From NCBI RefSeq assembly GCF_027359575.1, contig NZ_CP114784.1:496001-560000 (forward strand): a DNA stretch of 64,000 bases, read 5' to 3'. Positions 56,782-64,000 of this stretch are shown here, piece by piece. The number at the start of each line of letters is the position of its first letter. Positions within the stretch are counted from its first letter, which is position 1. This stretch comes from Prochlorococcus marinus str. MIT 0917 (GTDB lineage Bacteria; Cyanobacteriota; Cyanobacteriia; PCC-6307; Cyanobiaceae). A program made the translations under genes and the position numbers. Below the pieces are notes generated by a model. It ran no database searches and was not told the DNA's origin. It was given only the letters and a program-made list of their open reading frames with translations.

Positions 56782-57411
56782 TTGTTTGATCTTTTCAAAT
56801 CAGGCGGCATAGTTATGTGGCCATTATTATTGATTTCAATTACTTCTTTAGCGTGCATATTTGAAAGAATTGCATACTGGATAGATGTAATAAAAAAAAA
56901 TGATAGTAAACTAATGATTACAGTTGAAAAATATTCAACTATTTCTTCTGTGGATTTTACGAAACAAAATGAGATTTCTTCCATTCCATTAGAAAAAGTA
57001 TTGTTAGATTCCTTGAAAATTATAGATAGAAGTCTTCTAACTGATAAAAATTCTATTGATCTAAAATTAGCATTAGAAATATCAATTCAATCAATTCAAT
57101 CTGAATTTGGAAAGTTTAGTAATTTGTTCTCTACAATTATTACTGTCTCTCCTTTGCTTGGACTTTTAGGGACAGTTTTGGGGCTTATAAATTCTTTTTC
57201 ATTTATAAAATTAGGAGAATCTGGTGTTAATGCTCAAGAAGTTACTGGTGGTATAAGTGAGGCATTGATTTCCACAGCAACTGGTTTAATTATTGCTATT
57301 ATTACACTCATCTTTTCTAACTATTTTAATAGTTTATGGAGGAAACAAAATTCTATTCTAAATCAGTATTGTGGTAGATTTGAGATGCTATATAGAGCAA
57401 ATAAATTATAA
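56782..57411 (+). CDS. exbB: ExbB/TolQ-type proton channel subunit
   Basis: 209 aa; TTG start preferred because MFDLFKSGGIVMWPLLLISI is the normal ExbB beginning. Three helices; the core STIITVSPLLGLLGTVLGLI and EVTGGISEALISTATGLIIA are the MotA/TolQ/ExbB signature. Complex with ExbD and TonB in the inner membrane. Confidence 0.9.
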   Translation: MFDLFKSGGIVMWPLLLISITSLACIFERIAYWIDVIKKNDSKLMITVEKYSTISSVDFTKQNEISSIPLEKVLLDSLKIIDRSLLTDKNSIDLKLALEISIQSIQSEFGKFSNLFSTIITVSPLLGLLGTVLGLINSFSFIKLGESGVNAQEVTGGISEALISTATGLIIAIITLIFSNYFNSLWRKQNSILNQYCGRFEMLYRANKL

Positions 57412-57413
57412 TA

Positions 57414-57818
57414 ATGGTCTATTTTAAAGAAGATAATAAGAGCGAGAATAAAATTGATATTTTGCCTATGATAGATATTATATTTTCTATTTTAGCTTTT
57501 CTTATTATTTCTAGTCTTTATTTAACTCGTGTTGAAACTGTATCTGTTGAATTGCCGAAGGCAAGTAACTCGATTACGCAGAATAAGAAGTTTGTGAATA
57601 TATCTATTGATAAAGGTGGTAGTTTATTTATAAATAAAAAAAGAACAAGATTACAGGAAATGAGAGTCAAGGTTGTTAATTTGACTAATAAAAATAAGAA
57701 TTTAGTTGTTCTCAATGCAGATAAAAATGTTTCTCATGGTTATGTAATTAGTGTTCTAGATGTTCTTAGGAGTATTGATGGTTTAAAAATAGCAATTTCG
57801 ACTAAGTCAATAGACTAA
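57414..57818 (+). CDS. exbD: ExbD-type proton channel subunit
   Basis: 134 aa. N-terminal helix IDILPMIDIIFSILAFLIIS carries the conserved Asp (PMID) needed for proton movement; periplasmic domain follows (VNISIDKGGSLFINKK, VLNADKNVSHGYVISVLDVL). ATG two bases after the exbB stop. Confidence 0.9.
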   Translation: MVYFKEDNKSENKIDILPMIDIIFSILAFLIISSLYLTRVETVSVELPKASNSITQNKKFVNISIDKGGSLFINKKRTRLQEMRVKVVNLTNKNKNLVVLNADKNVSHGYVISVLDVLRSIDGLKIAISTKSID

Positions 57819-57895
57819 GAATATCTTAGAAGATAAATTAACATAGTCAAAATTATAATAGTTTGGCCCTGAAGTAATTAATGAATTTGTCTTGG

Positions 57896-58240
57896 CTATG
57901 GTTTCTTCGTGAATAATTCATTTAGTTCTCTTTCTTCATCATTGCTAATAAGGCATTTTCCTCTTATTTGATTGATTAATGGCTTGTACATACCCTTTAA
58001 AACAATCTCATCACTCATCAAACCTATATATTGAAAGTAAGAATATTTAAGAGTCTTCTCATTGTCTAACCCCTCAAAAAAATGATCGGCTTTAGCACTG
58101 CAAAATCTCTCTGCGTATTTATTTGCAATTATTATTTGAGATTTATCTAGGATAGATTCATTTTCATAACTACTAACTTTAGATGAAAGTGCGATAAAGA
58201 TAAAAAGAAATGCTATGGCATAACTAAAAAAACTTTTCAT
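57896..58240 (-). CDS. Exported protein (114 aa)
   Basis: Signal peptide MKSFFSYAIAFLFIFIALSS with cleavage near VSS. Mature part: NKYAERFCSAKADHFFEGLD, YFQYIGLMSD, IRGKCLISNDEERELNELF; two Cys could pair. Convergent with exbD. A cyanobacterial exported protein of unknown role. Confidence 0.65.
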   Translation of the reverse strand: MKSFFSYAIAFLFIFIALSSKVSSYENESILDKSQIIIANKYAERFCSAKADHFFEGLDNEKTLKYSYFQYIGLMSDEIVLKGMYKPLINQIRGKCLISNDEERELNELFTKKP

Positions 58241-58287
58241 ACGTCTATCATGTCAACTTTGATGAGATGTAAACATTAGACCTTTGT

Positions 58288-58434
58288 CTATTCTTTACGA
58301 ACTAATTCTTCATTAACTTCAGGGATTACTTCAGAACCTGTAAACACAGTCCATAAAAACAGAATAGTTACAGGGCATAGGACTATCTGAACTAGAGGAG
58401 CAAAGTATTTGAGCGAGTTGAGTCTTTTTTCCAT
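58288..58434 (-). CDS. Single-helix membrane protein (48 aa)
   Basis: MEKRLNSLKYFAPLVQIVLC, PVTILFLWTVFTGSEVIPEV, acidic tail. Basic N terminus inside, tail outside. It starts two bases after the integrase relic's stop, so it may borrow that promoter. Confidence 0.65.
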   Translation of the reverse strand: MEKRLNSLKYFAPLVQIVLCPVTILFLWTVFTGSEVIPEVNEELVRKE

Positions 58435-58436
58435 AT

Positions 58437-58750
58437 TTATGAGATTCTCGCGTTGCGCTTGGCATACAAATCAACCGTACCGTCTGGAATGAATCTTTCA
58501 TAACTTTGATGAGGCACTTCTGTTGTGTGATCCATAGCAGCCGCGATATTACTTAGTGGAACCCCAGCAGCATGTGAAGCTTTTGCATAACGATGCCTAA
58601 ATGTATAAAGGACTAACACCTCGCCTATCATTTCTTTCTCCTTACATAGAACATTCCATACACTTTTCCTTCTGAGGTGAGTTCTGAGTGCTTCGCCTCA
58701 TTTTTCTATTATTTTCCTAAGGTCTTTAAATTCCCAATCTGCAATGAATA
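58437..58750 (-). pseudogene. Tyrosine recombinase (integrase) relic, C-terminal part
   Basis: DWEFKDLRKIIEK, TGA in place of Trp, GEALRTHLRRKSVWNVLCKE, GEVLVLYTFRHRYAKASHAA, GVPLSNIAAAMDHTTEVPHQ and the end SYERFIPDGTVDLYAK. The HxxR box (FRHRYAK), MxHT and the catalytic Tyr are still readable. It is the half missing from the relic at 24.5 kb, though lineage is unproven. 920 bases from tRNA-Pro. Confidence 0.75.
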
Positions 58751-58850
58751 AATCTTGCATGATAAAAATGTATTTTTGAATAATTCTTAGTTCCAAATTC
58801 CTAATAATGAATCCTTGCTTTAAACGGCAAAGGAAATGTCTTTGATGCAT

Positions 58851-59636
58851 TTACCCTTTTAAAGCAATCGCCCAATTCGGACATTTTGAAGTAACACCAA
58901 GTTTTTGTTTAGTTGCACCAGACGCAACTTTTACGACAATTCCATCAGTAGGAAGGTTCTCAAATAATTCACCAGCAAGCCATTCCTTATGCCATTTCTT
59001 CACTTGCTTTGGATCGGCTGTTCGATTTGTAGGAGGAATTTCAAAAAACCAACTTTCTAGGCGTTTAATATCTTCGATTTCATCTGCAGTACTTCCAAGA
59101 ATTTCATAAGCAACAAATGACAATCCCGCCCCAGTTGGATTTTTCTTTCTTAAATGTCCAGCGGCTAATGCTTGGCTTTTAGTTCTAGAAAGATTTGGCG
59201 CATACAATTCGCCTCTTATTTCAACTGGATCTTCTGAAACTGCTTGTCCATCTTCTGGAAGTTCAACAGGAAGATTGCAAACAGTTCTAGCTGCCTCGGT
59301 AACATCTTTTCCACTTCTGGTGAAGGCTGCAACTAAGGTTCCAGATTGGTATCTCAACCCCAAAGCGCAACCATCAAATTTTGGTTGAACAATCATGGTT
59401 TCATTTCTGGCTTTGTCTGCCCACCATTCTGAAAAGCAATAATTATCCAAACTAAGCAACTTCATTTTTTGCTGGAAATATGAGTTCTGAGGATCTATTT
59501 CCCTAAGCCTATTTTCTAATTGATCAAATTGCTTGTCACTTACTTGAGCATTGCCCGATCTGTAGGCCAAATCTAGCTTTTCAACCAACGCCGAAAGTTC
59601 TTTTGCCCACGTTTTGCCCACGCTATTTTTACCCAT
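58851..59636 (-). CDS. Stand-alone NAD-dependent DNA ligase core (adenylation domain)
   Basis: 261 aa. Domain Ia-like N terminus (LSALVEKLDLAYRSGNAQVS), then the nucleotidyltransferase: VQPKFDGCALGLRYQSGTLV (KxDG; AMP-accepting Lys), FTRSGKDVTEAARTV, VEIRGELYAP, TDGIVVKV and TSKCPNWAIALK. It stops exactly where LigA continues with OB, zinc, HhH and BRCT domains, about 400 residues shorter. Such minimal forms occur in phages and islands. It may be active with a partner, or only adenylate. Confidence 0.85.
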   Translation of the reverse strand: MGKNSVGKTWAKELSALVEKLDLAYRSGNAQVSDKQFDQLENRLREIDPQNSYFQQKMKLLSLDNYCFSEWWADKARNETMIVQPKFDGCALGLRYQSGTLVAAFTRSGKDVTEAARTVCNLPVELPEDGQAVSEDPVEIRGELYAPNLSRTKSQALAAGHLRKKNPTGAGLSFVAYEILGSTADEIEDIKRLESWFFEIPPTNRTADPKQVKKWHKEWLAGELFENLPTDGIVVKVASGATKQKLGVTSKCPNWAIALKG

Positions 59637-59664
59637 TAAAAAAGACAGGCTGGGAAACCTGTCT
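59637..59664 (-). terminator. Terminator of tRNA-Pro
   Basis: On the minus strand AGACAGG and CCTGTCT pair around TTTCCCAG, then TTTTT. It lies between the tRNA and the ligase gene. Confidence 0.8.
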
Positions 59665-59672
59665 CTGACTGA

Positions 59673-59746
59673 TCGGGGCGACAGGATTCGAACCTGCGAC
59701 CTAGTGCTCCCAAAGCACCCGCGCTACCAAGCTGCGCCACGCCCCG
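59673..59746 (-). tRNA. tRNA-Pro (anticodon UGG)
   Basis: 74 nt: acceptor CGGGGCG/CGCCCCG, D-arm GGCGCAGCTTGGTAGCGC, anticodon arm GGGTGCTTTGGGAGCACT with TGG, T-loop GGTTCGAATCC, discriminator A, no encoded CCA. Next to an integrase relic, it is a candidate integration site. Confidence 0.95.
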
Positions 59747-60887
<1,141 letters not shown>

Positions 60888-60980
60888 ATGATTCAAAAGT
60901 ACCCATTACTTCCTTTCCTTATTTTTGCAGGAGCATTAATCAGCACAGCAACAATTGGTTTGCCAGTATTTGCTGGATGA
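60888..60980 (+). CDS. Single-helix micropeptide (30 aa)
   Basis: MIQKYPLLPFLIFAGALIST, ATIGLPVFAG. A short basic start and one helix. Upstream TATGGTATAAT resembles an extended -10. It resembles in style the partial membrane peptide at the window end. Function unknown. Confidence 0.55.
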   Translation: MIQKYPLLPFLIFAGALISTATIGLPVFAG

Positions 60981-61124
60981 TTGGAAAATAAATCCAAGTT
61001 ACTTCAGTTTAAAATTTTTAACTTTAACAATTAAATATATAAATTGCTTTAATTTAATAAATTATAAAATTTAAATATATCATATCTCATGAATAAATTA
61101 ATTATATTTTTTCAGTAAATGGTC

Positions 61125-61235
61125 TTATTTTTCTAAAATTGCCGACCAATAATTGAACAAGAAATAAGAAGAATATAAAAATATTAAGAGGTAAACCCAA
61201 TTAAGCCATGCAGGTCGCTTATTACCATTATTCAT
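61125..61235 (-). CDS. Single-helix membrane peptide (36 aa)
   Basis: MNNGNKRPAWLNWVYLLIFL, YSSYFLFNYWSAILEK. Basic N terminus, aromatic helix. Clean start and stop. No paralog. Confidence 0.55.
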   Translation of the reverse strand: MNNGNKRPAWLNWVYLLIFLYSSYFLFNYWSAILEK

Positions 61236-61365
61236 TTAATTTAATAAATCAATGTTCTATATATATAATATACTTACAAAATCTGATATTGACTTAAAGC
61301 TGCTAAGGCTTAACGTTAATTCTAAAAATTGAAAACCAAAAGTAATTACATAAGAAGAATTATTT

Positions 61366-61866
61366 ATGAAAAGACAATACAAATTTCTAAAAAAACACGT
61401 GAATGAGTTTGCCAAAACATACGAAAGCTTAGGCAGTCAAAAATGGTCTTTGAATTTTCCAGTTTTTCTTTTTAACAGGGATTGGTTCAGGCTTAAAAAA
61501 GTCACAGTCTATGATTTAGCTAAAGAACTTAAACCAGACAACTCACAAGAAGCCCCTGAACTAATTCAATATCAACAATTACTCAAGGAAGGTCACGATC
61601 ATTTACTTGCCATTCAGGAATGCTGGAATGAATTTGGAATTGAAGATTTTCATCGATCTCTTCGAAACTCTTCAGAATCGAACACAAAAGGAAACAATGG
61701 ATGGACTTTTAAAAAATACGTAGAACTCCTAGTTGGATATAGACAAATTATTGAAAACAAAGAAATTCGAATACCAATTATCATTTTAGGAAGAACCCCA
61801 AACGAAGATCACGAAATAGAATGGATAAACGATACATTCATTTCTGAACTAACAATCGCAGATTAA
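61366..61866 (+). CDS. Hypothetical soluble protein (166 aa)
   Basis: MKRQYKFLKKHVNEFAKTYE, FPVFLFNRDWFRLKKVTVYD, HDHLLAIQECWNEFGIEDFH, GWTFKKYVELLVGYRQIIEN, and IPIIILGRTPNEDHEIEWIN. Mixed alpha/beta, no membrane segment. No recognised motif. Confidence 0.65.
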   Translation: MKRQYKFLKKHVNEFAKTYESLGSQKWSLNFPVFLFNRDWFRLKKVTVYDLAKELKPDNSQEAPELIQYQQLLKEGHDHLLAIQECWNEFGIEDFHRSLRNSSESNTKGNNGWTFKKYVELLVGYRQIIENKEIRIPIIILGRTPNEDHEIEWINDTFISELTIAD

Positions 61867-61897
61867 AATATATAAAACCGAATCTATACCAAGAGCT

Positions 61898-62095
61898 TCA
61901 AGCAATAGTTAAATCGTCAGATCTTGTTCCCCACTCAGTATCTTCTAGAAGATCAGAATAACAAGAAGCATTTACCAAGTTATATTTCTGAAATTTCCAT
62001 TCTGAATCTTCAAGGTAATCGGAATACTCGAATGTTTTGGCAAGAAGAGAAAATTCCTTACTAAAAGGGCACATAAATCTTATGTATTTTTTCAA
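61898..62095 (-). CDS. Protein with two YSDxLEDxEW motifs (65 aa)
   Basis: MKKYIRFMCPFSKEFSLLAK, then EYSDYLEDSEW, a 12-residue linker, and YSDLLEDTEW with tail GTRSDDLTIA. Same motif as at 0.65 and 1.18 kb. Two copies in one protein suggest a repeated docking or recognition peptide. Soluble. Confidence 0.6.
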   Translation of the reverse strand: MKKYIRFMCPFSKEFSLLAKTFEYSDYLEDSEWKFQKYNLVNASCYSDLLEDTEWGTRSDDLTIA

Positions 62096-62234
62096 TCATT
62101 CACGCTATTAAGGTTAAAAGCAAGTAAAAATTATAATTACTAAATATTTAGTAAGAAGAATTACGTTCCAAGAAATCAAAGAAGTTCAAAAACATCTGTG
62201 ATGAGATATTGTAATGAAAAAAATTTAAATAATA

Positions 62235-62528
62235 ATGGATTCAATCATAAAGGGGAAAGATGGAGAGTTTGATTTCGAAAACCTTCCTGAAGGTGTTTAT
62301 TTCTTTTCAGGTCAGGAAGGATTTGTAAAAATCAAGGTAGATCAAAACGGTCATCAAAATTGGGATCTTCAAAATTGGTTTGCCTCCTTAGACCCAGATA
62401 CAGATGAGGTTCAACATCAAAAAACAATTGAAGACATCAAAAGAAGACTAAATGCAGATACGGGAATGATTAATCCTCCACAAAATATAGCAAAAAGTTT
62501 TTTTTCAAATCCATTTAAAAATAAGTAA
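62235..62528 (+). CDS. Hypothetical soluble protein (97 aa)
   Basis: MDSIIKGKDGEFDFENLPEG, VYFFSGQEGFVKIKVDQNGH, QNWFASLDPDTDEVQHQKTI. Beta-rich first half, helical second half (EDIKRRLNAD). No motif recognised. Confidence 0.6.
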   Translation: MDSIIKGKDGEFDFENLPEGVYFFSGQEGFVKIKVDQNGHQNWDLQNWFASLDPDTDEVQHQKTIEDIKRRLNADTGMINPPQNIAKSFFSNPFKNK

Positions 62529-62539
62529 ACTTGATAAAA

Positions 62540-62881
62540 CTATTTAAAAATCAAATAAATTTGATTTGCGGCTAATCCAATTAGAGAATATCTTAATAAG
62601 GTACACCATGCATATAAATAAACACATTCATAATCTGACTTAGAGATTTCTTTACCTTTAAGCTTCAACAAAAGATTAAATCGATAATTTGAGTTATTTT
62701 TAATAATAAAAACAACACATAATACTAATAATTGGAATAAATTTATGTTTATCAATAATATGAAAGCTAGAATAAAAGAAATATTTGAAATCAAGTCAAA
62801 GAAAGGAATAAATGTAGCCGGTAAAACAAACAAATTAGACAAAATATAAATAACTCTACTTTGATTAATCCAAGAAAACAT
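62540..62881 (-). CDS. Multi-helix membrane protein (113 aa)
   Basis: Hydrophobic segments near 10-28, 33-45, 46-62 (LFQLLVLCVVFIIKN) and 90-112 (LYAWCTLLRYSLIGLAANQI), with a basic loop (RFNLLLKLKGKEISKSD). Convergent with the previous gene. No family recognised. Confidence 0.6.
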   Translation of the reverse strand: MFSWINQSRVIYILSNLFVLPATFIPFFDLISNISFILAFILLININLFQLLVLCVVFIIKNNSNYRFNLLLKLKGKEISKSDYECVYLYAWCTLLRYSLIGLAANQIYLIFK

Positions 62882-63146
62882 ATTTGAATAATATTATAAA
62901 TATATATATATCTATCTTTAGCAAACAATTACAAAGATGGCAATTATCAAATCAATATTAATTAAAAAAACAAAATTTGAAAAGATCTAAGCAAGAGTGT
63001 TAAAGGTTATGAGAATAAAAGTGATCCAAGGAAACAGCAAAATTCATACTGAAATGAGCTGAAGTATATTTATATATTTTTTTTTTCATCTTCTTCCAAC
63101 ATAGGATTTATAAGAAGTTATGATTAAATAAATAGACATTAGAAAA

Positions 63147-63392
63147 ATGAGAATAGTTCTTCTACTTTCTATATTTATTTTAGCTATTTTCTTCATTGTA
63201 AAAAAGATATTTTATTTGGCAAAAAGGAATCTTTTCAAAGATCAAGCAGCATGGTCTAATAAAGATATAAGAATAAAATATAGAAACTCAAAAGAAATTG
63301 CAGAATCAAAAGGAATTGATAACTATTTAAAAATAATTGCTGATGAATCCGAAGTCTATTTAGAAGAACAGTCTAAGGAAGAGAAAGAATGA
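63147..63392 (+). CDS. Single-helix membrane protein (81 aa)
   Basis: MRIVLLLSIFILAIFFIVKK, then a basic segment and an acidic, helical C terminus (SEVYLEEQSKEEKE). N-out/C-in topology is likely. Confidence 0.6.
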   Translation: MRIVLLLSIFILAIFFIVKKIFYLAKRNLFKDQAAWSNKDIRIKYRNSKEIAESKGIDNYLKIIADESEVYLEEQSKEEKE

Positions 63393-63489
63393 TGCCAAAA
63401 AATAAAAATAGAAAAAAGTAAAAAACCAGAGATTAAATAAAAAATTAATTCACATCTACGATTATAATGATCTTAAACGTTTAACAAAC

Positions 63490-63717
63490 ATGCACTATCA
63501 ATTATTTTTAATAAATAGACTATATTTACTATTAATAAAAACGACTATACTTGATATGACAATAAATAATCCACTTTTTATTTTTTCTTTAATAACAGTC
63601 ATTTGGTTCATTCCAGGAATTATAGTTAGAAGATTTAATGAATTAAAGCAGTTAAAGAAAAAGGAAACAACTCAAGCTGATGCAATTAACAAACTATACC
63701 CTAAGTCCAAAGATTGA
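63490..63717 (+). CDS. Single-helix membrane protein (75 aa)
   Basis: The frame starts MHYQLFLINRLYLLLIKTTI; an internal ATG (MTINNPLFIFSLITVIWFIP) gives a cleaner 53-aa protein. Helix then a basic, Lys-rich tail (LKQLKKKETTQADAINKLYP). Confidence 0.55.
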   Translation: MHYQLFLINRLYLLLIKTTILDMTINNPLFIFSLITVIWFIPGIIVRRFNELKQLKKKETTQADAINKLYPKSKD

Positions 63718-63908
63718 TCAAATTAATACTTATAAATCTATTGGAATTAAAAACCCTATAAAAAATTTACTTATAAGTATAAATCTAGAAAGTAGTCATT
63801 TTTTTCAAACAATACTAACTGTTACTTAAGCTTCACAATAAGTCATCAAATTAATACCTTTTTGTATTAAGAGTAATATTTTAGTTAAAATAAGTTAGTG
63901 ATACAAAA

Positions 63909-64000
63909 ATGACATTTATGATAAAGAAACTGGGGCAATATGGTGGCTACTTACTAAGTGGAATATTAATAGCATGGCTAATAAATCCAATAGCAGCGCT
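63909..64000 (+). CDS. Membrane peptide, cut by the window end
   Basis: MTFMIKKLGQYGGYLLSGIL, IAWLINPIAA and continuing beyond the window. A basic start and a helix or signal peptide ending in an Ala-x-Ala-like PIAA. Partial, so no family assigned. Confidence 0.45.
   Translation, partial: MTFMIKKLGQYGGYLLSGILIAWLINPIAA

Noticed and set aside
36985-58750. Several conserved Trp codons replaced by TGA, suggesting UGA read as Trp
   Set aside because: TAA, TAG and frameshifts occur in the same families, and intact genes end in TGA normally. Mutation from TGG is the simpler explanation.

Overview
The window looks like an accessory region of a low-GC marine picocyanobacterium, most likely Prochlorococcus of a low-light (LLI/NATL-like) type. 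The evidence is the AT-rich DNA, ten genes for one-helix high-light-inducible (Hli) proteins, psb28, clpS2, a plant-type ferredoxin, cyanobacterial families (MGEAKRR-type, DUF2811-like, DUF3303-like), and a complete TonB-type iron uptake cluster of the kind known from some LLI Prochlorococcus. The assignment is inference from gene content; no rRNA or core phylogenetic marker is present.

Layout. 0-30 kb: a dense field of 25-130 aa genes, many with one membrane helix, mixed with decayed copies of the same families. It holds a first hli operon (10.1-10.7 kb), two DUF4326-like paralogs (15.1 and 17.5 kb), and an integrase relic cut by a 295-bp inverted duplication (24.2-25.8 kb) that flanks a 2Fe-2S ferredoxin. 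30-34 kb: more widely conserved genes (dienelactone hydrolase, RluF-type pseudouridine synthase, ClpS2, a cupin lipoprotein). 34-49 kb: repeat-rich. A block with a J-domain protein, an HNH-like protein and a nine-gene micro-operon lies between two nearly identical direct copies of a three-gene cassette (38.2 and 45.2 kb). A tandem pair of glycine-rich secreted proteins, a membrane-HTH protein and a second hli operon (46.7-47.4 kb) follow. 49-58 kb: Psb28, a lipase-like hydrolase, then a FecCD permease, FecE ATPase, TonB-dependent receptor, binding protein, TonB, ExbB and ExbD. 58-64 kb: a second integrase relic, a stand-alone NAD-dependent DNA ligase core, tRNA-Pro(UGG), a 1.1-kb gene-poor stretch with a (GA)24 microsatellite, and more small proteins.

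Main new observations. (1) Seven sites carry the same promoter: a conserved box (sense CTACCCCAACCGAAC) followed at an almost invariant 23 nt by a TATNNT -10 hexamer. Five precede genes for tiny membrane proteins and two precede a duplicated, apparently non-coding transcription unit. (2) A J-domain protein is translationally coupled to an HNH-like protein, a candidate undescribed two-gene system. (3) Many islet genes exist as one intact copy plus one or more broken copies, so the region turns over families of miniature genes. (4) A short acidic peptide motif (YSDLLEDSEW) recurs at the ends of unrelated small proteins. (5) A 3' module (TTGACAGTCGATTTA followed by a GC hairpin) is shared by several minus-strand genes.

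Genes under 60 codons were read directly from the sequence. Paralogy inside the window was the main evidence that they are real. Function is unknown for most of them.
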